Below, piece by piece: positions 46,861-59,207 of a DNA stretch of 64,000 nucleotides (within the stretch, counting starts at the first letter, position 1; every line of letters starts with the position of its first letter). Below the pieces are notes generated by a model. That model did no database searches. It worked only from the letters and a program-made list of their open reading frames with translations, and was not told the origin of the DNA. This DNA comes from Pseudoscleropodium purum. Its lineage: Eukaryota; Streptophyta; Bryopsida; Hypnales; Brachytheciaceae. The stretch is taken from the NCBI GenBank assembly GCA_963969395.1, contig OZ017795.1:7316001-7380000 (forward strand), read 5' to 3'. The translations under genes were made by a program, and so were the position numbers.

Positions 46861-49521
46861 CACCAAATTGGTAAACAAATAACACAAAAACCTACAAATC
46901 ACAATCATATGATTCAAAAAGATACATTCAAAAATACAAAAATTACAACCAACTAAGCCATCTACACCCCTGAAGTCCATCAAGAGTTTCCCAGGACTCT
47001 TGAAGGTACTTACAATCTCTACTTTTGACAAGATTTTTTGAAACTATATTTCAAGATAGGAAAATTGATTAGCTTTAGGGGAATATAATTTGTATTTCAA
47101 TTGGTACCCAAGAGCAAAAATTGTGCCACAATAAGTCCTTTGGACAATTCGGGTTTTGCACAAAAGCAAGACGAAGGAAAGGCAAGTACTAGGTATGTTG
47201 ATGTTGGCTTACTTTAATCACAAGTTTACAACCACTAAATTAATTTAAGTGTCATCATTGGTGTGGAGGCTTATGTGTAAGTAGATGCTATAGTGGTACC
47301 TTAAGTTTTGCAGTACTTTCACAACATTAGGAGTTTGCTTTATTTTACCATTTCAGATGTACCACTACCATATCGCAAGTTCTTAATTGGTTTGAATGTG
47401 AACTACTATCTTGGTTTCAGATCTTTTCATATCTTCAACCCACTAAATCATGCATGTGAGTCACCAGTGAGTTGATATTGCTATAAGGTAAAATATTCTA
47501 AGAGTCAATAGTTTACAGATTATAGAGCTTATAATTCAAGGTTTGAATAACTAGTTAGGTAGATGAAGCAAAATATCTTTGGACTAGCTTAGAATTCTAT
47601 TGATGGAACTAGTGCTACTTTAATTGAAGTGGCTTTTGAATTTTAACAAGCTTGGTTATAAAACAAAAGCCATTGATTACCGAGCTTCAATAGTGAGGAT
47701 GCTTGGCACAAATTTAGAAGTGTCAATTGGATTTCAGAATGTCGATCACTATTTGCGTATGAGCTAGTAAGGGAGGCACTGGCGCTCATGCTATTAAGCA
47801 AAAAGGTCACCAAGTTGATATGATAGAGAATCAAGATATGAGCAATTAGACAGATTGCCCAAAGGAGATGGTTTACACAAAATTAGTCAAAACTATGTTT
47901 ATATAATTTCAAGTTTTTTTGTTGTTTGTTTTGTAACATCAAATAAATGGGCTAACTTGTGAATCAATATGTCCAATTTGCATTGTTCTCAGATTGTATG
48001 TTGATTGTATGTTGTTTGCAAGTTGACAATACCTTTGTCACCCCTATTAGAAACCAATAGTTTCTAATCCTATTGGAATATTAGTGGCTTTCCCTATAGA
48101 AGTTGAAGAGATCAAAGCTAAAATTAATGTTAGATATTTTGCTTTCTAGATGGTTATTCATTCTTCTAACTTTTCTAACGTGGCTCATTTTAGTTGTGAT
48201 TAACTAGTTTGTACTTTGTAAATTAGTTTGATTTCATTGGTTGAATTTGTAAATTTAATGTTCATTTATGCAAATATCTAACTTGAAATTCATCCTAGCT
48301 TTGTGCAAAAATGTCTAAGCCTTTTGTTGGATCCACATGCACTTTTGGGCATGATGGCATTCATATTGCTTTTAGAAATGATTGACTTACTTGTAATCTT
48401 TACTCAAAAATGCAATGTTTATATTTGCAATTTAGTTGCTGTGTTGAAAATTGTGGAAGGCTAGCTATACACCTTGTTTATTGATAAAACCATAGCATAT
48501 GATGGAGATGAATTTGGGTAGTCAAGAATATTCTTGAATGCTCCCATATGCACTCAAATCCACATAAGATAGGTGTCAAATTTGAACAATGACTACCCAA
48601 TTGGTTTTTGTTACAAACAAAGAGAAAGTGTGGGCAATGCATCAAGAATTACTTGTAGATAGAGAAGTTTTTTTGCCACAATGGTGATTGTTGTGAAGAC
48701 AAAGTGCACAAGTATTTGACTTTTGTCTTGTTCATATTCTTTGGCTTGGTAGCTTTTTAGAATGTTCTCATTGGTTTTAGAATGTACGATGTTAATGTAA
48801 AGGCTAATTTAGAAGTTTCTCATTAGATTTTAGAATTATTGTTATGTTTTGAGCTTAGTTCATTATTTTCTTTGAATTCAAATACATATCTAAATGGACT
48901 TTGGTTATTGATGTCAATTTAAATTTTCATTTATGTAGTTACTTCTTTTATTTCAATTGAGTTCTTGATTTGCTTTGGATTGTATATTTGAAGAGTAATG
49001 TGGGTGGTCTATTTTCAAGTTTAGGGCTTTGTTAATTTTATTGTGGATAACTATAAAGTGAGTCAATTGATCTACTTGCAAATTAAGGTCTTTGTTATAA
49101 TTTCAATCTGGCCATTTGTAAAGTGATTCTATTTATCATTAATCTATTTGTCTACCTACATTACTAATCACATTGTTCTTGGTCTCTATAGGGACAACCC
49201 GCCAATTGTTGAAGGAACTAAAATCACAATTTCCTTCACATTCAATCATAGATGCTCTTGTTGTTGTTTATCCTCAGTACTAACTTCAAAGTAAAGCAGA
49301 GGAATGTTTCTCCAAACGTCTATTAGTTCTCATGTCCTATTAATGTAAGCCAAAATTAAATGAAGTGAAAAAGGTAAAGAAGCTCATCCCACCTATTCTT
49401 AATCATCATAAATTGGAAATTCAACATGGTTTATTTAAATTAGCTATGGTGATTGACTAATTCAAAAAAATACATGGAACCTCCTTTTGACCTAAACCCC
49501 CTTACCCATTTGTGGCATTAC
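46861..49521. other. AT-rich intergenic, no gene seen
   Basis: AT-rich sequence without convincing frames or repeats on either strand. Confidence 0.5.
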
Positions 49522-49693
49522 CACTACAAGAAAACAAGGGTATAAATGACTTGACCACAATGACTAAGCACAACAATCACTAATAAATGACTGAAAAATG
49601 ACTACAAATAGTCATTTTTCAGTCATTTTTCAATGATTGTTGTGCTTGTAGTTGATGTAGTCAAGTCATTTATAACCTTATTTTCTTTTAATG
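49522..49693. mobile_element. CACTA-type MITE
   Basis: A 172-bp fold-back. The left end CACTACAAGAAAACAAGGGT is the classic CACTA (En/Spm) terminus. The right end reverse complement is CATTAAAAGAAAATAAGGTT. Subterminal 'tataaatgacttgac' and 'gactgaaaaatgact' are also inverted. A 3-bp direct repeat TAC flanks it (49519-49521, 49694-49696), as expected for the superfamily. Confidence 0.85.
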
Positions 49694-51969
49694 TACTTAA
49701 ATTCGTGCATTGTTCATAGAGTCAAGGCATTTCTAGAATATTACAAATTGGTTGAAAAAGCAATTGTTCAAAACCTAGAGTTTGTTGAGGATGAAAGGTG
49801 TTTTAGCTCTTTGGCATTTTTTAAGAACAAGCTATAGAATGCCCTAGATACTTATTTGGAATGTGTTGTTGGCATGTATTCACAAAGGATCTTCACCTTG
49901 GAGACATTCCTCTATGTTGATGCCTACAACCAATGGCTTGAAGGAGTGAACCATTGATGTGGATTTTGAATTTAATTTTGAAGTCAATAGGACATAGAAA
50001 ATTGTGGAGTCAAAGAACCATGCTTAATCTAGCACTTCCTCTTCAATGGATGGGTCTTAGCTTGGCCATTTGTGTTCATGAAGAATATCTATGAATGAAA
50101 TGGTTTGTTTTTTTCATCATGAGCTACCATTCGTATATATTGGATGTAAACTGTTGTTTTTTCATAATGTCAAATGGTGCCTAAGTGCACTGGGAGCACC
50201 ATACAACTTTTCCTTTTTCCTTTATATTGAATCTTGAAAGTGCCATATGACATCAACACTCTAAAAATATTTACCTTTTTGGCTTGAAAAAGTATAACCC
50301 AAGTGCCAAAATTTGTCACCACTTTGAGACAATTGGTACCACATAAATCATCGAGAAGTCAAACCATTGCCAATATGATTCATTGACAAAACCATAGCCC
50401 TCGCCATGTGGGCCCCAGGAAGCTGGTCCAGTAGAGCCAGTTTGGTTTTCCCCAAAACGGCTGGAAGTCACGGAACTGCGAAGCGTTGACTTTTGCATCA
50501 GTGCAGCCAGATATAGCTGCATGGACAACCGGGCAGCACAAATGTGCCCACTCCTCCGCCCAGGAGATTATAACTAAATTCTTAGGCATTCTCCCTCCTT
50601 CAAGAGGAATGAATCAGCCCTGTCGTTTCCACCTTCGATTCGCGTGCTGAAATGGGTGCACCCTGTAATTGAAGCTGCCGCATTTCCGGTTGTTTTGCAT
50701 CCCGAGAATTCATTTCGCGTCTTCTCTCGTCCTTCTCTCAGGTGATCCTCGCCGCACTGCATTACTATTGTTGCCGTTGTAATTCCTCTACAGAATCTCT
50801 TGTCTCTTCATCGCAAACCATTAGAATTCCTGCTCATATTCGAAAATCCAGAAGACTTGGGGCTTATGTCAATTGGGTTTGGAGTTTTGTAGCGATTGAG
50901 CACGCAGGGTTCATCGAAAGAGGTGCAGCTACTGACACAAGCGGATTCGTGTTTGATGTTTTGCTCATGTTGCTGGTGTCATTCTTTTGTAGAGCCTTTT
51001 TCTTTAGTTCCTTCATCGAATTTCAGCATTGGAGTTCCTGTTTATTTTTCAAAATTCAAAACTTGGGGGATTTACTTTGGGTTTGGAGTTTGTAGTGATT
51101 GAGCATGCATGATTTTTAAGGTTTAGGGTATGGGTCCCGTCTGTGTCCTTGTTGATCTTCTGGTTATCCATCCGTTTGTTTGATTTCTTGTACCTGAGCT
51201 CGACTATTTAGCTCTCTGAGGCTGGAATTAATAGGGTTTGTCACACCTTCTTCCCATTCTCAATCTTCAAGAAGGTGTGCTTTGTGACAATCAGCGATAT
51301 GCAAGGTTTGGTGAGACAGGGGTCTGGCTAGAATCACTCGCGACCGCTCGTCAAGCTAGCATTGCATGATGTTACATTCATTTGACCAGAATTCGAAGGG
51401 TGCTGGTGCAGGTGTGGGTGGGCAAGAACTGGATCGAAATTAAGATACTGCGGGAGAAACGGAGAAAGTGCATGTAGAGCAAACTTTGCTAGCTAGCTGC
51501 CTGCACCTACTAACAGCTCAATTAGAAACTTCTCGTTTACCCATTTAACCCTCTCATGCATCATGTCGGGAGCTGAGTTTGAACATTTGTTTGTTCTCAT
51601 TTCTGTCGTAGGAACTTCCTTTCAACAGCGCTCTGAAGGACCCGTGGAATCGCAGAAGTACCGGGAATCACACAGCACGGCGGCCCGCGGGGCATCCTAA
51701 AACGTAACCAACCTCATTTCTTTTCTACAAATTAGGGTGCTAGTCAAATGGTTGAGATTTGTATCAAGTGACTAGTGTTTCTCCAAAATTTTATGGACAT
51801 CTTGAAAGTGTAGCTGCATAAGGGTTTTCAATTTTGCAGCACATTAACAACAGTGCCAAATGTGTCGAACTTCTGGTTAGGTATAAGATTTTGAAGGTAC
51901 CCACACAGACTGTTATTCATGCTAAACCGAGCTTTTCATTCGCTTTGTGGTGCATATGCAGAAGCAACC
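49694..51969. other. Spacer and probable 5' region of the lipin-like gene
   Basis: AT-rich to about 50.35 kb, then GC-richer. A probable non-coding exon lies near 51613-51706 ('cgtag' acceptor, 'gtaacc' donor): spliced to the first coding exon it does not keep the Lipin_N frame, so it is probably 5' UTR. Short frames at 50.3-51.1 kb are not recognised. Confidence 0.4.
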
Positions 51970-54900
51970 ATGGGCAATGTCTGGAGCGCAGGATTCGCAA
52001 ATGACATCATAGTTGTCAAGCAAACGGATGGCACCCTCCGCTGCTCTGCAGTGAACGTTCGATTCCCATACCAGGATGGCTTTGCGAATTGGAACGAGAA
52101 AAATGTCTCGGTATCTATCAACGGTACAGTCCTAAAATTCTCCCTAAACGAACTGAACCCCAGAAAAGAGTCAAACGTCGGGGGATTTCGATTTTCATCT
52201 TCATGCCTGGAAAAATTGAGACTTCATCCTGATTTGAACGACATCACTTTCACATTCACACGCTGCGGGCATGATGTTCAGGTTTGTGCAATTCTATATT
52301 TTTATTGAATAAGACTTCTCATGGACTTTGTTAGAGTTTATTTGAAGAGCACATTCTCCCTGCCGTTGTACTCAATATCATTAAATGACACTTTTCCAGG
52401 ACTTTGCCCATCTGGAATTTAAAGTTTGATACTTGTTCAATCTTTTAGAACTCTGAGCACTGGAATATAATAATGTGCATGCTTTTTGAAACAAGCCATT
52501 TTAACAAATACATAAGACCATGAAATTTTAAGGTTTCAGCTTGTGGGGCAACAGAAACTATGCCTGGCTACCCAATTTTACTGGAGTCAACCATTTTTAT
52601 CAATGAATATCAGGTTTAAATAGAGCAAGTGGCGAATTGAATGATGTTCCATATCGCCAAAGTTGGAATTAAGCTAATTGATGTGGTACAGGTTAAAGCC
52701 CATATGTTTCTGTGGCGCTCGGATTCGCGTATTGTGATTACAGATGTGGATGGTACGATCACAAAGTAGGTTCAAACTCCCATTCCTCACTTCATTTAAC
52801 AAAAGACAGCCTGAGCTTGAAACTATGTTGAGCGATGTCTTATTGGTAAACATAGGTCAATAGTCATCAGTGTTAGTAGATACTCAGTACTAATTTCCAA
52901 AAAATTGTAACTCGAGAAATCGAGTTGCTTCGGATTTTGAAGGCAAGATGTTTGAAAATTGTTTGAATACTAAGCTAGTATGATGACTTTTTGTTTTCAT
53001 TTCCGAACTCGGACTCTAGCAATATATTTGAGTCATGCAGATCAATGGATGTTTGTGTATATACTACTTAATTAATTGCATGTGTCGTAGGTCCGATGTG
53101 CGGGGATTTTTATCCGATATCTTCAAATACGACTGGACGCAAGATGGAGTTTGCCACCTATTTTCTGCAATTCAGGTAATCACAAATTTAAGAGCAAGCA
53201 TTTTCATTAATAGTAATTGAATAATCACTCCTGCGTGATCTAATGAATATATGGTATGTTAAGGTCATTCATGTCGATGGAACTTTTTCTTAGTGCTATA
53301 CATATATTTATGCTGATATCGCTTTGCTTCCAATTCTAGACTAGGACGTCAATTCCGTGAAATTGGCCGTTCTTCATGCGCCATTTGAAATTTACATGAG
53401 CTTGTCGTGTTGATAAAAATGAAAATTAGTAATTGTAGTGTGTAAATTAATTGCATTTTATCCACAACATCATGCCCTGGCAAGTTGGCATTGTGCACCG
53501 CGCGCACTAAGCTAGGCAGGATTTCCACCCCATCCCCTCCGGATGCCTGAGTCATTTTATTTCCTTCCTTAATTTCTTATCCTTCCTTTCTTAGGGTTCA
53601 CCACCTCATTTTACTGGAATTTCGCCACTTTGACGAAATTGATGTTCTAGTAAAGCTGTCAGTCCAGAATCAGGACCAGGTTGGCCTGTGTATTCAACAA
53701 ATGTTAAAAATCTCATATATGGGTCCTGAGTTAAGATAATTTATGTCGTGAATGATCGATATGGCTGCCTACACAAGTCCACAACTGACTCACGCTCGGT
53801 GGTGTCTTTTCAGAAGAATGGCTACAAAGTGATTTATTTGACCGGACGTCCAGGATCCCTGGCAGAAGCGACCCGCAATTTTCTAGACGGTTTGGTGCAG
53901 GTGAGAGATATCGGCTACTTCCACGGATATGTTATTTCAACAAGTCCTGAAGGTGACAGCATATGAATTTTCCGTTGTTACTTGTTTTGAAAATTGCTTG
54001 TCTGATAGCTTCTGGACGTTGTAAAGGGCTACTGGCGACTACATTGTATTGGTGGTTGCAATTTATGGGTTGTAGGATGGTGAAGGCCTACCGAAAGGAC
54101 CAGTATTACTTTCTCCTAAAGGATGGAGAGCCGCCTTTTATCGTGAAGGTGAGTACCAAGTCTTGTTTGGACAGTGTTAATTATCTAGCTCGATTGCTCA
54201 AAAAGTACGTAGTGCAGTTGATCAAAGCCAAATCATGATCGAATTCAATGGATAGATCAGTGAGGATACAGCTTTAGGATTTGATTGGCGTGTGGCAGTG
54301 TGCATGCGTGCTTTTCCAGTTTTGACGAAGATTCACGATGCGAATTTCAAAACTCCAATGCTCCAGGTATGAGCCTCGTTTGGCTAAACTAGCTCTCTGC
54401 AAACTGTCTGAATTTACCCTGCAAGTCTGAAATTAACCTGCCAGTCTAGCTTGAATTTTGTGATGTTGAAGAGAGTATGAAATTAAGTTCCTACGAGTTT
54501 GGGAACTTTTTAATTTCAAAAACAGTGGCAACTCATTAATTACTCTGGCCGATCCGTCCAGTAGGGGTGGAGTACGTGCAGATACGGTAGCTCCCTGAGA
54601 GTAAAGCAAGGGTTTGATGACGATTCATGGATTTCAAATGTTTGATTCCTCGTTATGTAGCAAATACGGAAATTATTCCCTGATGTCCACCCAAAGAAGC
54701 GCAAAGAAGCGGGTTCCTTACACGCGGGATTCGGAAACCGACCGAGTGATGCATCTACGTACCGTAAATCTAGGATTCCGTTCAGCAACATATTTTGTCT
54801 GAATAGTTCCAAGGTACGTAAATGGCTAATTGCAGTCAGTGGTGTTATGTCGACAGTACTAAACAGGAGAGAATCTGATCATGTGTGTTTGAAAGATCAC

Positions 54901-55475
54901 ATTCACTTAGCTATTTTTTTTAATTTTTTTTATCATGTTTACGCTTTCTCACTCGCTGAAGGTCCTTTAGTTTGTTGTTACATACTCCCTCCGTCCCAAA
55001 GTAAGTATCCTAGTTGGACTTCATGTCTTGTTTTGAGTGGGTCCTATTTAGATTTTGTTCTCTCCAATTTTTTTTAGGTTAAAATGAATACAAGCAATTC
55101 GGGATTTGGTACCCATCTGCGTGTATGCTTTTTACAATGATGAATGAATTTGGTATTCAACATTTTCAAAAACACTTACGGCCTAGTACACTTATTTCAG
55201 GACGGAGGGAGTAAGGTCGATCTATTGATAATAACGGTTTGTACGTGACCATGAATATATATGTACGATAACCGGTGTCATGTATGGGACAGGGTGGACT
55301 TGAGGTGAAGCGTAAGGGAAAAACCGCCGCTTTCTTCCCCGACGTATACAACGGCCTTTCCAATTTTGTGGACAAGTTTTTCCCCAAGCGCAGGATTTTG
55401 CAGTTCCAGCAGCGGAAGAAAGGATTTAGTGTCATCACTCGCAGAGTACTGATGCGCTTGAGGGTCAAAAAGTAA
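51970..55475 (+). CDS. Compact lipin-like phosphatidate phosphatase (Lipin_N + LNS2)
   Basis: Eight coding exons: 51970-52281, 52692-52765, 53091-53175, 53814-53900, 54076-54148, 54320-54366, 54661-54813 and 55293-55475, phases consistent, 337 aa. Residues 1-104 match Lipin_N (FANDIIVVKQTDGTLRCSAV). The LNS2 HAD-like phosphatase begins almost at once: VITDVDGTITKSDV has the DxDxT catalytic motif. KNGYKVIYLTGRPG, LPKGPVLLSP, FYREVLTKIHDANFK and HAGFGNRPSDASTYR follow in the family order. The C-terminus is basic (FPKRRILQFQQRKKG). Lipins convert phosphatidate to diacylglycerol at ER or nuclear membranes. Typical plant PAH proteins are far longer (about 900 aa) because of a long middle region missing here. 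The start ATG is the first in its exon, just after an AG acceptor; an upstream coding exon cannot be excluded. Confidence 0.85.
54985..55211. mobile_element. Stowaway-type (Tc1/mariner) MITE in the last lipin intron
   Basis: A 227-bp element. The left end CTCCCTCCGTCCCAAAGTAA and the right end reverse complement CTCCCTCCGTCCTGAAATAA are the canonical plant Stowaway termini. It is flanked by TA dinucleotides at 54983-54984 and 55212-55213. It lies wholly within the intron 54814-55292. Confidence 0.9.
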
Positions 55476-56170
55476 TCCAAATCTTTGTTAACACCGTAGT
55501 TAGGATCTACATTCGAGTAAAGTAGGGCTGATGTCTCACTGCACTGATTTGTACTACTAGGGAGGAAGGAGGATTGGTGAGAGACTACAAAATGCTTATT
55601 TGGGGGGGGGGAATTAGTACAGTGCAATGCCCGAGGAGGAGGAGGAGGAGGGCATTGCATGATGGGAGTGCCGACGACGAGGAGGACGGAGCTCTTTCTA
55701 TCACGCAATGTCCGACGACGACGAGGAGAAGCTTTGCCCGGCGTAAACTGAGGGAAGAAAATTTGGATGAAATATAGGATGAAATATAGGATGAAATATA
55801 GGGTGAACAGAAACAGTTGGGATGAAATCTACCCAGGTTTGCCGAAGAACAAAATCAATGCAAAACTCTTATTGAGCTGAAGGATTGTTGGGGGAGAGAA
55901 ATTCCCCCAGGATATAAGGTAGAAACATCTCTTACCGATCAAAGCATAAGCTAAATATTCGATTTATTTGACTTATTGCTCCAAATCACAGAGAACTGAC
56001 CCAGGCAGTACTCATCCTTGTGATGATGCTGATGCCTTTGTCAACAATCGTAAGTATTAAATGCACCACTAGGGACATAGGGTAGATGTGTGTATTATTG
56101 CTCATTTAATCCTTCAACGTCCCTTGCAGCAAAAAAATACTATTGTTGAAGTAAGCATCCAAGAAACTTA
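55476..56170. other. 3' UTR and spacer
   Basis: Contains a GAGGAGG-rich stretch with 'gcaatgcccgagg' / 'gggcattgc' inverted words near 55.63 kb, GACGAC runs, and a triple 'atgaaatatagg' repeat near 55.77 kb. No gene recognised. Confidence 0.45.
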
Positions 56171-56444
56171 GACCATCCCCACCAAGGGCATTCCCTATCC
56201 CTATTCTGATGAATTTCATTCGGATAGGAAAGAAAACTCCCCACCAAGGTTCTCTATCCTTAAATATTTAGGGAACTCAATGCCCAATTCCCTATATGGG
56301 GGGAGATTTAGGGAACTCAAAGTCAACTTCCTTGTATGTTTAGGACAGAGCAATACTAGTGGGGAAGAGCATTCCCTATCTCTACACTTGGTCTATCTTC
56401 ATCCACATAGAAATAGGGATAGGGAAGAACTAAAGGGGATGCTC
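56171..56444. mobile_element. Tourist/PIF-like MITE
   Basis: A 274-bp element. The left end is GACCATCCCCACCAAGG and the right end reverse complement is GAGCATCCCCTTTAG, both followed within 20 bp by 'ttccctatccctatt'. It is flanked by TTA at 56168-56170 and 56445-56447. Internal 'tttagggaactcaa' is repeated twice. The frame at 56280-56570 overlaps it and is not considered a gene. Confidence 0.75.
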
Positions 56445-56929
56445 TTAGTCACATTTAGATGCTTTAAAAAGAAAACTGGAATTGTGAAATCTAGCAGTAA
56501 AGGGCTAATTCGATGTGCAATTGAAGTAGCTATTGAAATCAACAATGAAATAGACAACAAATTTTCATAGATTTTAAAAATTGTCGCATCATCATCCTAC
56601 TTCCAATAGTGTCTCAAACACGTTGAAAAGGCAAGGGCGTTGAGGGGTTAAGAGTTTGATGTAATATGCAAACTTGAATGCACTTATTTTGCTTCAATCT
56701 TCTATACAAAATTTGGTAAGAAATGAAGTGGCATTGTATGCTAGTGTAATGATAAATATTGGCCATATAAATATCAATGAAAATATTACAAATGGAATGT
56801 AAATGGCAAAAATTTTGTGAATAGAATTTTTACTTCAATCAGTGCTTACATGAAAAAAAACTATGCCATCTTAAGCACAAAATAGAACTTACTAAGCGAC
56901 AAAAAAATCTACAAAAATTTGAGATATAT

Positions 56930-57790
56930 ATTTTTAAAGCATTTGTTTCTTATAGATTATGTTTTTGTCTCCATAGAAAGCTTTGATTCATTCTAGTTGA
57001 ATTACTGTAAACACGGGGTAAGGTCAACATTTTTTTATTAAATATATATATACAAGATTTGATGTATGCTAAATATATAAGTTTTTCTAATATTATTTAT
57101 TTCAACATATAAAAAATTCTTTTTCTAAAAAAAAGAATTTTACTAAAATTTTGGCATAGGTTAGTGATGTAAAATTTATCAAACTTCTTGTTTTATAGGC
57201 AATCATAGCATATTCTTGAGTAAATAATGTATAGTATTTATTATTGAATCAATTTTCATAATTTTCAAATAAACAAAATTCCACCAAGTTTAATATGCTT
57301 GCTAGAACAATCTCACTGTTGGGATTAGTTTCAATTTCATCTTAGAGCCATTAACAATTTGGTTTTCTCTTCAATCTAATACCTACTTCTATTTAACTAT
57401 TTAAAAAAAAAATAACATCAATTTTTTATTTATTTTTAAAATTCCCTAAATTATCAATTCAATTCTTCAATATAATTTTTTTAATTCAATATTAGTGGTG
57501 CAAAAATTTTAAGCTAAGAAGATTCAAAAGTCTTATAATCTACTCAAATAAGATGGAAAAAATTTGTTTTCACTTCATTTTAAACACAAATATCTTGCAA
57601 TCTTCATAGTCAAAGTTTATGAAATTTCTTCTACACATCATTGTACTAGTGTAGTCTAAGATCCTAAATTAAATATCCTACGAATTTTTTCAAATTTTCT
57701 TTGCTCTTGGCAATAGAAATGGCAATTTTACTTGTTTTTCAATGAAAAGACCTTGTGACTTTAGGAATTAACAATAAATATTTAATATTA
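56930..57790 (-). repeat. Dispersed repeat, inverted copy of the 23.45-kb element
   Basis: The minus strand matches 23.48-24.17 kb through 'aaaattgccatttctat', 'aggatcttagactacactag', 'attgcaagatatttg', 'gagattgttctagcaag' and 'gaatcaaagcttt'. The end near 57.77 kb reads GACTTTAGGAATTAA, the family's terminal signature. The other end is not clear. Confidence 0.65.
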
Positions 57791-58675
57791 AATCCTTTTC
57801 ATTGAAAAAGTATATTCATCAATCAAAAACTTAAATTTTCTATTAACTCAAAAAATGACTCAAAAATGTCAATTCTAATAGTGAAAATGTTGTGGGCAAT
57901 CTACATCCTATGTTTCTATTTTTCTAAAATTATGAAGGATTGAGTTTAAAAAAACTTCAAAACTTATATTTTTATGCCCATAATGAACCAAATTATGCAC
58001 CAAATGAAACATCTTAATTAGAATTAGAATTTTCTTCCATCAATCAAAATAGAATAGTTCAAACTTTTCAACTAGCAATTACACAAAATCCATCTCAATT
58101 TTCTTTTAAGAAATTTAAAAAAATATATCTTAGCTACCTATTTGCCCAAGTTTACTTCCAACAAAACAACTTTATGACTTTTGCAATATTTATTTGAATT
58201 GCATGGAACCAAATGAAAAGATGAATATGCAATGCACCAAAAATATTGAACAAAAACTAAAATTCAAAGTTACTACCAACATCCAACTTGCCTAAAAACT
58301 AAAAACCTTTTTTTGATTAATAAAAGGCTTAGGAATTAAATGGATATAACACTTATTGCATCAAAGAGTAGACTATAAATTTTAATTCAAGTATAATTTA
58401 ATAGCTATTATTGAAAATTTGGCTTTGTACATATATATATACACACACAATGGAGATGTGGTAATTAATCAAGCCAATTGTATAGACACTTGTCTTATAT
58501 TTTTGTCACTCAAGTGATTAAATTCTATGTGCTATTTATTATTTGTAGTAATATAATCTCCTAATAACTAAGTTCAAATATTAAATCATTGAAAGAAGAC
58601 CATCCTATACATCTTATGTCTCTTCATGAATTACATCATGTATAATTTTTCATCTATATGAAATAAAAAAACACT

Positions 58676-58924
58676 TTAATTTGGTTTAATACTTAAGAAC
58701 TTTGAAATTTCAATCAAGATATTGGTTGGAAATCTTTCTTGCTTTTCAACTTGATTTTCTACTATTTTTGTTGATGTATTAGCCTCTTTAATATGTTTTG
58801 CAACTTCACTTTCTAATACTTTTGTTGGTGTAGTAGACTCTTTAGTATGCCTTGAAGTTTTTTCCTTTGAGACATCATTCTTGAATAAGTCTTTGATTCC
58901 TAACATTGCGTAATGGTCTGCCAT
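58676..58924 (-). CDS. Possible small hypothetical protein, 82 aa
   Basis: ATG at 58924, in an otherwise stop-rich AT region. The product is Lys/Glu/Thr-rich with an internal duplication of about 18 residues (HTKESTTPTKVLESEVAK and HIKEANTSTKIVENQVEK), then a hydrophobic end. No known family recognised. It could be a coiled-coil fragment, a gene remnant or chance. Confidence 0.3.
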   Translation of the reverse strand: MADHYAMLGIKDLFKNDVSKEKTSRHTKESTTPTKVLESEVAKHIKEANTSTKIVENQVEKQERFPTNILIEISKFLSIKPN

Positions 58925-59056
58925 GTTCTTCTTTAATTTTAGAGAGAAGTATAAATTAGAACAAAAAATAAACTAACAAACTAATAGAGAGAAAGATAAT
59001 GATATAATTGAATGAGAATGAAGAAAATATTTTGATGGATAAATGATAACTATAGA

Positions 59057-59109
<53 letters not shown>
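59057..59109. repeat. (TG)n(TA)n microsatellite
   Basis: A short TG run passes directly into about 40 bp of TA. Confidence 0.95.
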
Positions 59110-59111
<2 letters not shown>

Positions 59112-59207
59112 CTAAATGTAAAAGATAGTATCTTTTAAAAAGTAATAAAACAAAGGTAATGGTTCATTTAAAAGAAAACTAAAAGTAAAAAATAGGCAAC
59201 GATTCAC

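Noticed and set aside
55166..55708. 180-codon minus-strand frame
   Set aside because: Antisense to the last lipin exon and the Stowaway element; low-complexity Pro run.
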